Notes: generated by a model from the sequence alone, not told the origin. DNA of 27,502 nt from SYFY01 sp031385325 (GCA_031385325.1 JANNBJ010000005.1:1-27502); one strand, 5' to 3'; numbered from the stretch's first letter, positions 20,518 to 27,502 are shown. Made by a program: numbers and translations.

Positions 20518-23487
20518 TTGAAAACTATTCGCTACGCATTTGTCGGTGCGTGCATGGCCATGTCCTGGCCTGCAGTGTACGCGGCAGAAGAAGCCGATAA
20601 GACCATCGAAGAAGTGGTCGTGACCGGGTCGTTTCTTAAACGTTCCGCTGCGGATTCACCATCACCTTTGTCGGTGGTGACCTCGGCTGATATTGAAGAC
20701 CTTGGCGCACCGGATGTCGCCGAGATTGTTGCCACTCTGCCCTGGCAATCGGGCAGTCAGACGCGCGCAGCTACGTTCCAGGGCGAAGGCGCGGATGGAC
20801 GTACTTCGATCAATCTACGCAATCTTGGCCAGGGAGCGACCTTGCCCCTGGTCAATGGCAAACGTCAGGCTCCATCGTTTTATGGGCCTTCCGGCGATGC
20901 CTCGGTCAATATCAATGGCCTGCTTCCCAATATCGCGATCGACCGCATCGAAATCGTCAAGGACGGTTCGTCAGCGCTGTATGGCTCAGACGCGATCGCA
21001 GGTGTCGTGAACTTCCTGACGAAAAAAGACTTCGAAGGGATGGACATGAACTATGAGTTCACCACGGACGAAGCGACCGGCGAAGGCACGGTACATCAGG
21101 TCGAGGCGATGCTCGGCATCCAGGGAGACCGAGGCGGTCTCGTTGCTTCGGCGTCTTTCATGGATCGCGGCGAAATCAACATCGCTGACCGTTATGACCG
21201 CTTTGGTGGTTCGAGTGCGTCATCGACCGGCCAGCCTGGCCGTTTGGTGCCTCGTGGTGGCCAGACGATTCGATGGGCGGCTCATGGACTCAATCCGGGT
21301 CAGCCAGTCGCCGGCAACCGCTATCCGCGAAATCCCCGAGGGACGGATTTCGGACAAGCCGATGTAGATTGCGAAAGGGCAGCGGCGCTCGAAGTGGGCG
21401 GCCCGATTGGCCCGGTGCTGGGTAACAACGTGTGTGCTTATGATTTTGGTTCGTTTTTTGCTCTGCAGGCTTCCGAGCAGTTGACCAAGTTTCACGTCAC
21501 TGGCCATTACGATGTGACCGACAGCTTCGAAGCCTACTTCGAGTTCGCGGCCAACGACTCAGAATTTGATCGGTTGAATTCGCTGAATCCGAATGCGCCG
21601 TCGCTGCCGATTGCGGCCACGCACTTCGGCGCCATCGAGGATGCTTTCCGTCGTGGCATCGAACCGATTTCAGTGAATAACCTGACTCGACTGCTCGGTG
21701 GTACGCGCAATACACCAAAAGCGGATCGCCCACTCGACACGTTTACCAAGAGCAACTACTCGGACCAGCGTCTGAATGTTGGCGCGGTATGGGATCTCGA
21801 ACTCGGCAGTCGTGAATGGACGTTGGACATGTCACTGACGAAGTCGGAGAACGACTCGGCGATCACGCAGGTACAGGACACGCAGTCAGCGCAGATGCAG
21901 TTGGCCATCAATGGCCTGGGCGGACCGAGCTGCAATCCCATTACCGGAACGAAGGGTGAGGGCAATCTTGCGTACGCCGCATCCGGCGGGAATTTCGGTG
22001 CCGGCAAGTGTTACTACTTCAATCCATTCGGCAACAGCTTCTTCAATCGTGCAGGCGGTCGGCAGGACAATCTGGCGCTGGTGAATCCGGCCGAGTTGTA
22101 CCAGTGGCTCGCTGGTCGAGCGAGCAGTGACGGCAGTTATTCACAGACCGTTATTGATGTTGTTGCCAGTGGCGAACTGTTCGAGTTGAACGGCCGTACC
22201 GTCGGGCTGGCAGTGGGTTACCAGCGTCGTGCTGACAAGGGCGCGCTGGTGGTTGATACGTCACTGAAATCCAACAACCTGGACTTTGCATTCGGAGCAA
22301 ATGACTGGGAGGGCAAGCTGACGACCAACGCACTCTTCGCAGAAATTGGCGTGCCGGTGCTGGAAAATCTTGAGGTCAACTTCGCGCTGCGTTACGAAGA
22401 CTTTGATGAACTGGGAACCGATACGGTCGATCCCAAACTCACGATCCTGTGGCAACCGCTCGACTCCTTGTCGGTTCGCGCCTCGGCGGGAACTTCCTTC
22501 CGTGTCGCATCGATGCAGCAGCTCTTTGGCTCACTGACTACAGTTGCCAACCAGACGGACGTGCTGGGCGATTCCGCGTTTCGTGCATCGATCACGAACG
22601 GCAACAGTGATCTGAAGCCCGAGTCGGTTGATACCTACAACGTCGGCTTCTCCTGGGCACCATCCGATGGCTTCCTCGAAGGCTTCTCGGTGGATGTCGA
22701 CTACTACCGCTATGACTATACGGACATCATCTCGCGTCAGGCATCCGCAGGGATTCTGCTGGGCGACAACCTGGCCCTGCGAGCCGCGATCGCTGGAGGG
22801 CAGACACTGGTACAGGCAGTGAATGCAGGGGTTGGTAACCGGCGGCAGGTCATTCGTAACGCCGATGGTCTGCTGCTTCGCATCCTGCCGGACTTCGAGA
22901 ACGCAGAAAGCGCCAAGATTGACGGGATCGACATTACGACTTCCTACCGCTTTGATACCAACTACGGCATGTTCCGGGTTGGTGTGCAGGCGGCATGGGC
23001 AAAAACGTATGACGTCAAATCCGGTGGCGTGACTTTCGATGCAGTCGGTCAGTACAACGAATTTGCGCCAGTTGCGCGACCGCTGCCTGAGTGGAAGGTC
23101 AACGGGACTCTGAGCTGGAGCATGGAAAACCATCGGGCGTTCATGCTGGTGCAGTACGTCGACTCCCTCGACTACGGCGTCGATCTGCTGACCGATCCGC
23201 GGGCAGGAGCGGCTCGTTTCTGGCGTGAAACGGTGCGTCTGGTGCATGGTCAGAAGACGAGTGATGACTTCTTCACCCGCGACATCAAGAGCATGACGAC
23301 CGTGGATCTGCAGTACTCCTACAGCTTTGGGGAGCAGTCATTTCTCTCGAGCAGCGAAGTGTCCATCGGCGTGAAAAACGTGTTTGACGAAGAGCCGCCA
23401 TGGATTCCTGTCAACACCGCATATGACGGCACCTTGCACGATATGCGTGGTCGTGTGTGGTTTCTGCGCGTGAGTGCAGGCATGTAG
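20518..23487 (+). CDS. TonB-dependent outer-membrane receptor
   Basis: 989 residues from TTG 20518 with GAGGAG upstream. A signal peptide (VGACMAMSWPAVYA) precedes the TonB-box/plug start TIEEVVVTGSFLKRSAADSPSPLSVV. The plug domain runs through NINGLLPNIAIDRIEIVKDGSSALYGSDAIAGVVNFLTKK (the conserved 'IERIEVLKGPSSALYGS.AIGGVVN' motif). A ~22-strand beta-barrel follows, including the late motif ASAGTSFRVASMQQLFG...NSDLKPESVDTYNVGFSW ('LKPE.S..YE.G'), ending in GRVWFLRVSAGM. The length and insertions match large receptors used by proteobacteria for complex organic substrates rather than simple siderophores. No TonB/ExbBD gene is nearby. The ligand is unknown; location beside the quinoprotein suggests a catabolic substrate. 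Confidence 0.95.
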   Translation: MKTIRYAFVGACMAMSWPAVYAAEEADKTIEEVVVTGSFLKRSAADSPSPLSVVTSADIEDLGAPDVAEIVATLPWQSGSQTRAATFQGEGADGRTSINLRNLGQGATLPLVNGKRQAPSFYGPSGDASVNINGLLPNIAIDRIEIVKDGSSALYGSDAIAGVVNFLTKKDFEGMDMNYEFTTDEATGEGTVHQVEAMLGIQGDRGGLVASASFMDRGEINIADRYDRFGGSSASSTGQPGRLVPRGGQTIRWAAHGLNPGQPVAGNRYPRNPRGTDFGQADVDCERAAALEVGGPIGPVLGNNVCAYDFGSFFALQASEQLTKFHVTGHYDVTDSFEAYFEFAANDSEFDRLNSLNPNAPSLPIAATHFGAIEDAFRRGIEPISVNNLTRLLGGTRNTPKADRPLDTFTKSNYSDQRLNVGAVWDLELGSREWTLDMSLTKSENDSAITQVQDTQSAQMQLAINGLGGPSCNPITGTKGEGNLAYAASGGNFGAGKCYYFNPFGNSFFNRAGGRQDNLALVNPAELYQWLAGRASSDGSYSQTVIDVVASGELFELNGRTVGLAVGYQRRADKGALVVDTSLKSNNLDFAFGANDWEGKLTTNALFAEIGVPVLENLEVNFALRYEDFDELGTDTVDPKLTILWQPLDSLSVRASAGTSFRVASMQQLFGSLTTVANQTDVLGDSAFRASITNGNSDLKPESVDTYNVGFSWAPSDGFLEGFSVDVDYYRYDYTDIISRQASAGILLGDNLALRAAIAGGQTLVQAVNAGVGNRRQVIRNADGLLLRILPDFENAESAKIDGIDITTSYRFDTNYGMFRVGVQAAWAKTYDVKSGGVTFDAVGQYNEFAPVARPLPEWKVNGTLSWSMENHRAFMLVQYVDSLDYGVDLLTDPRAGAARFWRETVRLVHGQKTSDDFFTRDIKSMTTVDLQYSYSFGEQSFLSSSEVSIGVKNVFDEEPPWIPVNTAYDGTLHDMRGRVWFLRVSAGM

Positions 23488-23502
23488 GTCTCGCTCAGTG
23501 TG

Positions 23503-23536
23503 ACTGCGCTCATCGGTATGAACCGGTGGGCGCAGT
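23503..23536. terminator. Strong hairpin after the TonB-dependent receptor gene
   Basis: ACTGCGCTCATCGGT-ATGA-ACCGGTGGGCGCAGT forms a 15-bp stem with two G-U pairs and a four-base loop, 15 bases after the receptor stop. No T run follows, but position between convergent units suggests a terminator. Confidence 0.6.
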
Positions 23537-23565
23537 GTTCGCAATATCCTGAAATCGACGAACCG

Positions 23566-23592
23566 GCAACACATCGTTTGCAGATGTGTTGC
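23566..23592. terminator. Second hairpin between receptor gene and peptidase remnant
   Basis: GCAACACATC-GTTTGCA-GATGTGTTGC is a perfect 10-bp stem. With the preceding hairpin it separates the convergent receptor and peptidase transcripts, possibly ending the minus-strand transcript. Confidence 0.5.
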
Positions 23593-23638
23593 TGCGTTTC
23601 AAGCTCCTGAGCAAAGCCTGCGTCGACGCGAAGCCAAT

Positions 23639-24612
23639 TCAATTGCTGGAAGGTTGCGCGCCCAGGTGTTCTTGAAGAAAGGCCTCCAGTTCCTGAAGAA
23701 CCCTGATCCGGTTTTTCGGCTCCTCAAGAGAGTGGTCCTCACCACGCAAGACCGTGAGTTGCACGCGCTTGCCTGCCCGTTTCAGTGCCGCCGCCATCGA
23801 TTCTGACTGGGCTACAGGTGAAATAGTGTCACCTTCATCGTGGATCAAAAGCACAGCTGCCTGCATGGTGTCAGCCATGTCGATTGGTGACACAGCTTTC
23901 ATGGCCTTGTTGCCGGTGGCGTCGGGTCCCAGCAGTTTTGTGTACCATCGCCTGAAAGTGGAGTAGGTCCAGGTTCTGAGCGTTACGTAATCGATGTGTC
24001 TTGCCATGTCGGCGATACCATTCACACTGACGGCGCATCGATAAAGACCTGGTGAAGTTGCTGCGGCGAGCAATGCAGAGTAACCGCCATCGCCGATGCC
24101 GACGATGCACACCCTTTCAGCGTCGATCAGTCCCGCCTTGGCGAGCGCAGTTGCGGCGTCCTGGACATCATCGTTCATCTGATGCGCCCACTGATCATCA
24201 CCGTCAGTTTCCCAGGCATGCCCGTAGCCAAAAGAGCCTCGTTCATTCGGTTCAACCACAGCGTATCCCTGTGCAGCAAGGAAACTGGCGAGCCATGAAT
24301 ACTCAAGATGAGCACGAGTACGAGCATCACCGTGTGATAGAACCATGAGGGGGAGGTGTCCCGAGGCTTGTTGGCGGGTAGCGTCAACACGGCCGGCACC
24401 CGTGTGCCATCGCGAGCTGGGTAGGTGATGGCCTGACGATCGCCAAGTGCAGTGGAGCCTTTGAACTCCGGATGCAACATGCCGATCAAGGCGAGTTGTG
24501 ACTTGGCAACGTCGAACAGGTAATAACCACCGGCGTCCTTCGCTGTTTCGATGTAGACAACGATGCGTGAGCGGTCAGCGGTCCCGAAGGGGCGCGCCAA
24601 GCCTGGCTTGCC
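23639..24612 (-). pseudogene. S9-family (prolyl oligopeptidase-like) peptidase remnant
   Basis: Two minus-strand frames join into the C-terminal part of an S9 peptidase. The first (from about 24603) reads LARPFGTADRSRIVVYIET...QAITYPARDGTRVPAVLTLPANKPRDTSP. After a one-base shift at the G run 24349-24353 the other frame continues L-M-V-L-S-H-G-D...EYSWLASFLAAQGYAVVEPNERGSFGYG to 23639. The N-terminal propeller (about 400 residues) is absent because the sequence changes at about 24612 to the toxin-antitoxin region. The usual nucleophile motif GxSYGG reads G-I-G-D-G-G, so the catalytic Ser is missing even with the frame repaired; Asp (HDEGD) and His (GEDHS) motifs remain. It is inactive as a peptidase, decayed at an insertion boundary. 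Confidence 0.85.
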
Positions 24613-24627
24613 TTAAAGACCAAAATA

Positions 24628-24642
24628 GATTATTTCTTAATC
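24628..24642 (+). promoter_or_regulatory. AT-rich inverted repeat, probable operator of the toxin-antitoxin pair
   Basis: GATTA-TTTCT-TAATC lies 22 bases before the antitoxin start, inside an AT-rich stretch suitable for a promoter. Autorepression by the ribbon-helix-helix antitoxin is the usual arrangement for this type of module, so this palindrome is the best operator candidate. Confidence 0.45.
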
Positions 24643-24663
24643 AAGATAGTGAAGGAGGTCGAT

Positions 24664-24933
24664 ATGGTCACCGAGACGAAAGTTCTAACCGCGCATGTGC
24701 CACTCAGCCTTGTCGAGAAAGTGGAAGCTATGGCTGCCCGCCTTGAGCGCTCGCGCGGCTGGGTGATGAAGCAGGCGCTCGCTGCCTGGGTCGATCAGGA
24801 AGAGGAGCGTCACCGCATGACGCTTCAAGGCTTGGACGACGTGGATGCAGGCCGCGTGATCGACCATCAAACGATCCAGGCATGGGCCGACAGCCTCGCA
24901 ACCGATAAGCCGTTGCCGCCGCCGACGGCGTGA
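24664..24933 (+). CDS. Type II antitoxin, ribbon-helix-helix (CopG/ParD-like)
   Basis: 89 residues from ATG 24664 with AAGGAGGT six bases upstream. The N-terminal ~45 residues (VLTAHVPLSLVEKVEAMAARLERSRGWVMKQALAAWV) are a ribbon-helix-helix DNA-binding domain (beta strand, helix, 'SRGWV' turn, helix). The C-terminal tail (EEERHRMTLQGLDDVDAGRVIDHQTIQAWADSLATD) is the acidic toxin-binding segment typical of CopG/ParD antitoxins. Its stop overlaps the toxin GTG by four bases. The stretch is visibly more GC-rich and codes differently from the flanking peptidase remnant, consistent with horizontal transfer. Confidence 0.92.
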   Translation: MVTETKVLTAHVPLSLVEKVEAMAARLERSRGWVMKQALAAWVDQEEERHRMTLQGLDDVDAGRVIDHQTIQAWADSLATDKPLPPPTA

Positions 24934-25223
24934 GGATCAAGTGGACCAGCAAGGCGTTGTCTGATTTGGTGCGGCTGCATGAGCATCTGCGGCCGGTCGC
25001 GCCCGATGCGGCGGCGCGCGTCGTTGCGCAGCTCGCCCGCGCGCCGGATCGACTGCTCGACTACCCGCGGATCGGCGAGAAGCTTCAAGCCTACGAGCCG
25101 CGCGAGGTCCGGCGGATCATCGTCGGCAGTTACGAGCTGCGCTACGAGATCGCGGACGCAACGATCTTCATCTTGCGTCTCTGGCATTCTCGCGAGAACC
25201 GCAGCTTCGAGCCGGAGGAGTAA
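24930..25223 (+). CDS. Type II toxin, RelE/ParE family
   Basis: 97 residues from GTG 24930, overlapping the antitoxin stop by four bases. The sequence MRIKWTSKALSDLVRLHEHLRPVAPDAAARVVAQLARAPDRLLDYPRIGEKL...EVRRIIVGSYELRYEIADATIFILRLWHSRENR is a textbook ParE/RelE fold: N-terminal helical pair, a 'P.IGEKL' turn, and terminal strands with 'YELRYEI...ILRLWHSREN'. ParE-type members poison DNA gyrase, RelE-type cut mRNA; the length and 'WHSREN' ending favour the ParE-like group. Activity would be held in check by the upstream antitoxin. The pair lies between a truncated peptidase and tRNA-Arg. Confidence 0.92.
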   Translation: MRIKWTSKALSDLVRLHEHLRPVAPDAAARVVAQLARAPDRLLDYPRIGEKLQAYEPREVRRIIVGSYELRYEIADATIFILRLWHSRENRSFEPEE

Positions 25224-25333
25224 GCGGATGAAGACGCGGAACCGTATCGCCGACGGCTCCAGCGTCGCCCGCGTACGGCAGGATGAGGCGCCTGTCGTAC
25301 TGGATTGTCCATGACTTCTCATCCTGATTGTCG

Positions 25334-25423
25334 CGCTACAGGCTGTTCTACGAGAGGATCGAGAATGGCGTGATCAACGTTCGGGTGTTCACCACTGCGG
25401 CGCGAACGAAGCTCCCTAACAGT
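25334..25423 (+). pseudogene. C-terminal fragment of a second RelE/ParE-like toxin
   Basis: In frame from 25334 the translation R-Y-R-L-F-Y-E-R-I-E-N-G-V-I-N-V-R-V-F-T-T-A-A-R resembles the last two strands of RelE/ParE-like toxins ('hYRLfYri....i.vlRvlH.aRd'). A stop at 25325-25327 lies just upstream and no start or N-terminal part is present, so this is a decayed fragment. The 25224-25333 segment shows no recognisable gene. Confidence is limited by the short match. Confidence 0.45.
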
Positions 25424-25438
25424 GCCTTTGAATCAAAA

Positions 25439-25515
25439 TGGCGCGCCCGGCGCGATTCGAACGCGCGACCCTTGGCTTCGGAGGCCAATACTCTATCCAT
25501 CTGAGCTACGGGCGC
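25439..25515 (-). tRNA. tRNA-Arg (anticodon CCG)
   Basis: Minus-strand cloverleaf: acceptor GCGCCCG/CGGGCGC, D arm GCTC..GAGT, anticodon stem TTGGC/GCCAA with loop CTCCGAA (anticodon CCG, read from 25479-25481), T arm GCGCG-TTCGAAT-CGCGC, discriminator G and an encoded CCA (25439-25441). Length is 77 with CCA. It decodes CGG. The 3' end faces left, towards the toxin-antitoxin pair and the peptidase remnant. The integrase lies on the 5' side, unusual for an integrase using this tRNA gene as its site. Confidence 0.96.
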
Positions 25516-25591
25516 GGGGGTGACGGAGTCTACGTACGACGCGGCCTCTGGACTAGTCCTGCTTCAAAAATCGATGGCCTTCCCATCGTCT

Positions 25592-25671
25592 GAGTACATT
25601 TCGAGTACACAGAATTCCGCCCGATATATCCATCGTGTTTCAATTTGCTAGCTGGCGCTATTTTGCGCTAT
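25592..25671 (+). promoter_or_regulatory. Short direct repeats upstream of the integrase (possible arm-type or regulatory sites)
   Basis: GAGTACA occurs at 25592-25598 and 25603-25609 (11-base period), and GCGCTAT at 25655-25661 and 25665-25671 (10-base period). Repeats at helical-turn spacing between a tRNA gene and an integrase gene are what arm-type integrase or excisionase binding sites look like. No gene is visible in 25516-25771. Confidence 0.4.
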
Positions 25672-25771
25672 AGACCGATAAAACCGTTACTAATCAATAG
25701 GTTACGTTGACTCTCTGTGCATATTGAAGCATCGTGTGCTCCGGTTCGAAAAACATGTATGGAGAACAGTC

Positions 25772-25957
25772 ATGGATATCCAAGTAATTATTAACGGCAT
25801 TCATATCGAGTGGATTGAAAAAGCAGTGAGGAACTATGCGCTGGCGATGATCCGCCGTTTCGCCTTCAAAGGACGGGGCACCAAAGACCGACGAGATCCA
25901 AGTCTTGAGCCACCGAAGTTGCCCAAACCAGGCGACTCCGATGAAACGCGTTTCTAA
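25772..25957 (+). CDS. Small unknown protein directly upstream of and in frame with the integrase
   Basis: 61 residues from ATG 25772 with GGAGA seven bases upstream: MDIQVIINGIHIEWIEKAV..., then a basic middle (MIRRFAFKGRGTKDRRDP) and a proline-rich tail ending DSDETRF. No family is recognised. Size, charge and position suggest a possible excisionase or DNA-bending accessory protein, but this is inference. Its TAA stop lies in the same reading frame as the integrase, which resumes five codons later, so coupling or low-level read-through could link the two products. Confidence 0.55.
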   Translation: MDIQVIINGIHIEWIEKAVRNYALAMIRRFAFKGRGTKDRRDPSLEPPKLPKPGDSDETRF

Positions 25958-25972
25958 CCGGGAGATGTAGAA

Positions 25973-27067
25973 ATCGCAACGGTCTACAAACAGAAGGGGC
26001 GTGAGAGGTGGCGTGCGCTGATTCGTCGACACGGCACCTCTCGTTCCGCCAACTTTGCAAATCGGCAAGAGGCCGAGAAGTGGGCGCGACAAATGGAGCG
26101 TCAACTTGATGCCGACAAAGTGGTTGGCAAGTTGGACGCTTCTCATAAGGTCAAAAAGCTCACGCTGCACGAGGCGGTAGAACGGAGGATCGCCCGGAAG
26201 GGCCAGACCCAGGGCACTACTGCTCGCATGCGATGGTGGGTCGGCTTGTTAGGCGAGAACAAGCGATTGGTCGATGTCACCCGAGATGATATTGAGCGCG
26301 GGATTGTGCAATTGCAGAAGCAGGGGAGGCACGTTGGTATACGCGGCCAGTCACCGCGCATTGTGGATAAAGCAATTTCTGCGTCGACCCTGAATCGGTA
26401 CATCACAGCGCTGAGTGGTGTTCTGCAGGAGCACGTGAACCCGATTGATGGCCTCCCTTATAACCCGGCGCGAGCCATCGACAAGCCGAGGGAACTGCAA
26501 CGCGAGGCAGTTATCCTGACTCCGCCGCAACGTGAGAGAGTGCTGTCAGCGGCTCGAGCGGTTGAGTCAAAGCACTACGATCGTATGTATTTCCTTGTCA
26601 TCAGTGCCATTGCGACTGGAGCAAGACGGGGAGAGTTGCTGTCACTGACGTGGAATCAAATTGATGCCGAAAAAGGCACGGCCTGGTTGCACGCCGAAAA
26701 CACTAAGACGAAACGCTCGCGACTGCTGACGTGGACGGGCCCTGCATTGAAGGAACTCAATCGATGGGCAGTGCTCGACTCGGACAGGCCTAACGGTTGG
26801 CTGTTTCCGATGCCAACCGATCTGAACAGGCCCCTGAGAAATCCTCAGAGCGTCTGGGAGCGAGTCTGCAAGCTTGCGGATACTCCGGCCGGGTTTGTGT
26901 TCCATGATCTTCGACATCTCTGCGCTACGTACTTGGCGCGAAACGGTGCAAACGCATTTGCGATCATGGAAATCCTTGGGCATACCTCGACTTCAACCAC
27001 GCAGATCTATGTGAACAGAGCTTCGGAGTCTCACCGAGAACTGCTGGAAGGAATCTGGTCAAACTAG
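25973..27067 (+). CDS. Tyrosine-family site-specific integrase, full-length frame begins at a non-standard codon
   Basis: 364 residues if translation starts at ATC 25973. The N-terminal arm-binding segment ATVYKQKGRERWRALIRR, a core-binding SAM-like region (LHEAVERRIARKG...DDIERGI), and the catalytic domain with R218 (ATGARRGELL), a beta-strand Lys (NTKTKRSRLL), H311/R314 (FHDLRHLCATYL), H337 (ILGHTS) and nucleophile Y346 (TTQIYVN) are all present. No ATG, GTG or TTG occurs in frame between the previous stop (25957) and 26093; starting there would delete the ~40-residue arm-binding domain. GGGAG lies eight bases before the ATC, and MATVYKQKG is the expected start if ATC were ATG. Start mutated, rare ATC initiation, or read-through are the options. 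Confidence 0.88.
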   Translation: MATVYKQKGRERWRALIRRHGTSRSANFANRQEAEKWARQMERQLDADKVVGKLDASHKVKKLTLHEAVERRIARKGQTQGTTARMRWWVGLLGENKRLVDVTRDDIERGIVQLQKQGRHVGIRGQSPRIVDKAISASTLNRYITALSGVLQEHVNPIDGLPYNPARAIDKPRELQREAVILTPPQRERVLSAARAVESKHYDRMYFLVISAIATGARRGELLSLTWNQIDAEKGTAWLHAENTKTKRSRLLTWTGPALKELNRWAVLDSDRPNGWLFPMPTDLNRPLRNPQSVWERVCKLADTPAGFVFHDLRHLCATYLARNGANAFAIMEILGHTSTSTTQIYVNRASESHRELLEGIWSN

Positions 27068-27133
27068 CGGAAGGCGGTACTTGAAAGCCGGCAACCCTGA
27101 CTAGGTGGGGCATATGACTTCAAAAGTTTAGAG

Positions 27134-27220
27134 ATGTTAGTCAACTTTTTGCTTGATAGTGGGATGTACAGTGCAGAAATTCAGAGTTTCATTAGCCCAG
27201 TAAAGGAGGTGCGCAAATGA
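27134..27220 (+). CDS. Possible small ORF downstream of integrase
   Basis: 28 codons (MLVNFLLDSGMYSAEIQSFI...) from ATG 27134 to TGA 27220, without a clear ribosome-binding site. Its stop overlaps ATG 27217, which has a strong AAAGGAGGT upstream but is closed after four codons (TAA 27229). I cannot assign function; it may be the leader of a decayed gene. The rest of 27232-27366 holds only short interrupted frames. Confidence 0.25.
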   Translation: MLVNFLLDSGMYSAEIQSFISPVKEVRK

Positions 27221-27366
27221 ACACCACGTAATCTAACCTATCCCGTCGGGGCTCAGTACGAGCTGGCCGACAGAAGACTTAAGTGAGTCTTCACCTGCTG
27301 GAGCATGCAGACAACAAGTAACGTGGCATTGCCGCTGACAAAGGGCCTTGCTTCCGAAGACATTGT

Positions 27367-27502
27367 TTGCCTGACCACTGGGACTCACTTGCTGCTCGCA
27401 TCCTAGTTGTTGAGGCAAACCCCGAATATGAGGTTGCCATGCAACATTTAGATCCAGATTTGATTCTTAACTCACTGAACGTCACTGAACTACTCGGTGT
27501 AA
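27367..27502 (+). CDS. Possible gene start running off the right edge
   Basis: A frame open from 27322 to the window end, with candidate starts TTG 27367 (LPDHWDSLAARILVVEANPEYE) or ATG 27439 (with GAGG upstream). The hydrophobic-acidic 'RILVVEANPEYE' segment superficially resembles the first strand of receiver domains, but the following HLDPDLILNSLN does not clearly support this. No firm family call. Confidence 0.3.
   Translation, partial: MPDHWDSLAARILVVEANPEYEVAMQHLDPDLILNSLNVTELLGV

Noticed and set aside
22531..23247. 238-residue minus-strand ORF inside the TonB receptor gene
   Set aside because: Antisense shadow of a clearly coding gene, no ribosome-binding site, no recognisable domain.
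24591..25447. Direct repeat GGCGCGCC at 24591-24598 and 25440-25447 flanking the toxin-antitoxin pair, possible att core
   Set aside because: Only eight bases and itself a palindrome, expected by chance in GC-rich DNA; no extended tRNA-derived identity is seen at 24591.
1..27502. CRISPR array or phage structural genes
   Set aside because: No regularly spaced identical repeats with unique spacers and no phage capsid, tail or lysis genes are visible.
27367..27502. Response-regulator receiver domain at the right edge
   Set aside because: Only the segment RILVVEANPE resembles the first strand; the following residues do not show the receiver aspartate context within the visible part.

Overview
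The window looks like chromosomal DNA of a moderately GC-rich gammaproteobacterium-like organism. The basis is the TonB-dependent receptor, the periplasmic quinoprotein, the paired acyl-CoA dehydrogenases, Shine-Dalgarno-led genes with frequent TTG/GTG starts, and a gammaproteobacterial-type DUF606/YdcZ transporter. The exact lineage cannot be read from the sequence.

Layout. (1) 1-183 is the tail of a SnoaL/DUF4440-like gene. (2) 184-3700 is a mosaic accessory segment, visibly AT-richer than the rest. It holds a YdcZ transporter, an IS110-family transposase stub, an unknown gene pair, a lipoprotein, and a P-loop kinase-like gene with a frameshift exactly in its Walker A motif. Four copies of a ~60-75 bp repeat (R1-R4) sit between these genes. 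At least two units (about 1249-2161 and 2162-2857) have the architecture of integron gene cassettes: a GTTRRRY core, one gene starting 27-44 bp later, then an attC-like palindromic site whose first core is complementary to the start of the same cassette. No integron integrase is present, so this looks like a cassette cluster without an integron. (3) 3706-23487 is ordinary chromosome rich in lipid/xenobiotic catabolism. It holds two Nudix hydrolases, an NTF2-like protein, a minus-strand operon of two hotdog thioesterases, a 2-hydroxychromene-2-carboxylate isomerase-like protein and a GFA-domain protein, then a cytochrome P450, two coupled acyl-CoA dehydrogenases, a crotonase with a degenerate N-terminal domain, a small-protein/acyl-CoA ligase/amidohydrolase operon, a secreted cytochrome c-PQQ quinoprotein, and a large TonB-dependent receptor. 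(4) 23639-27502 is a second mobile-element zone. It has a decayed S9 peptidase (frameshifted, N-terminally truncated, nucleophile Ser absent), a CopG/ParE-type toxin-antitoxin pair, a fragment of a second toxin, tRNA-Arg(CCG) on the minus strand, and a tyrosine integrase whose full-length reading frame lacks a normal start codon.

How the genes may work together (inference). The receptor imports a ligand, the quinoprotein and P450 oxidise an alcohol or hydrocarbon side chain, the ligase makes the CoA ester, the acyl-CoA dehydrogenase pair and crotonase carry out beta-oxidation, and the thioesterases release products. The combination resembles steroid or isoprenoid side-chain degradation, but the substrate cannot be read from sequence.

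Several lesions (3121, 24349-24353) are single missing bases in G/C runs, so sequencing or assembly error must be excluded before calling them pseudogenes.
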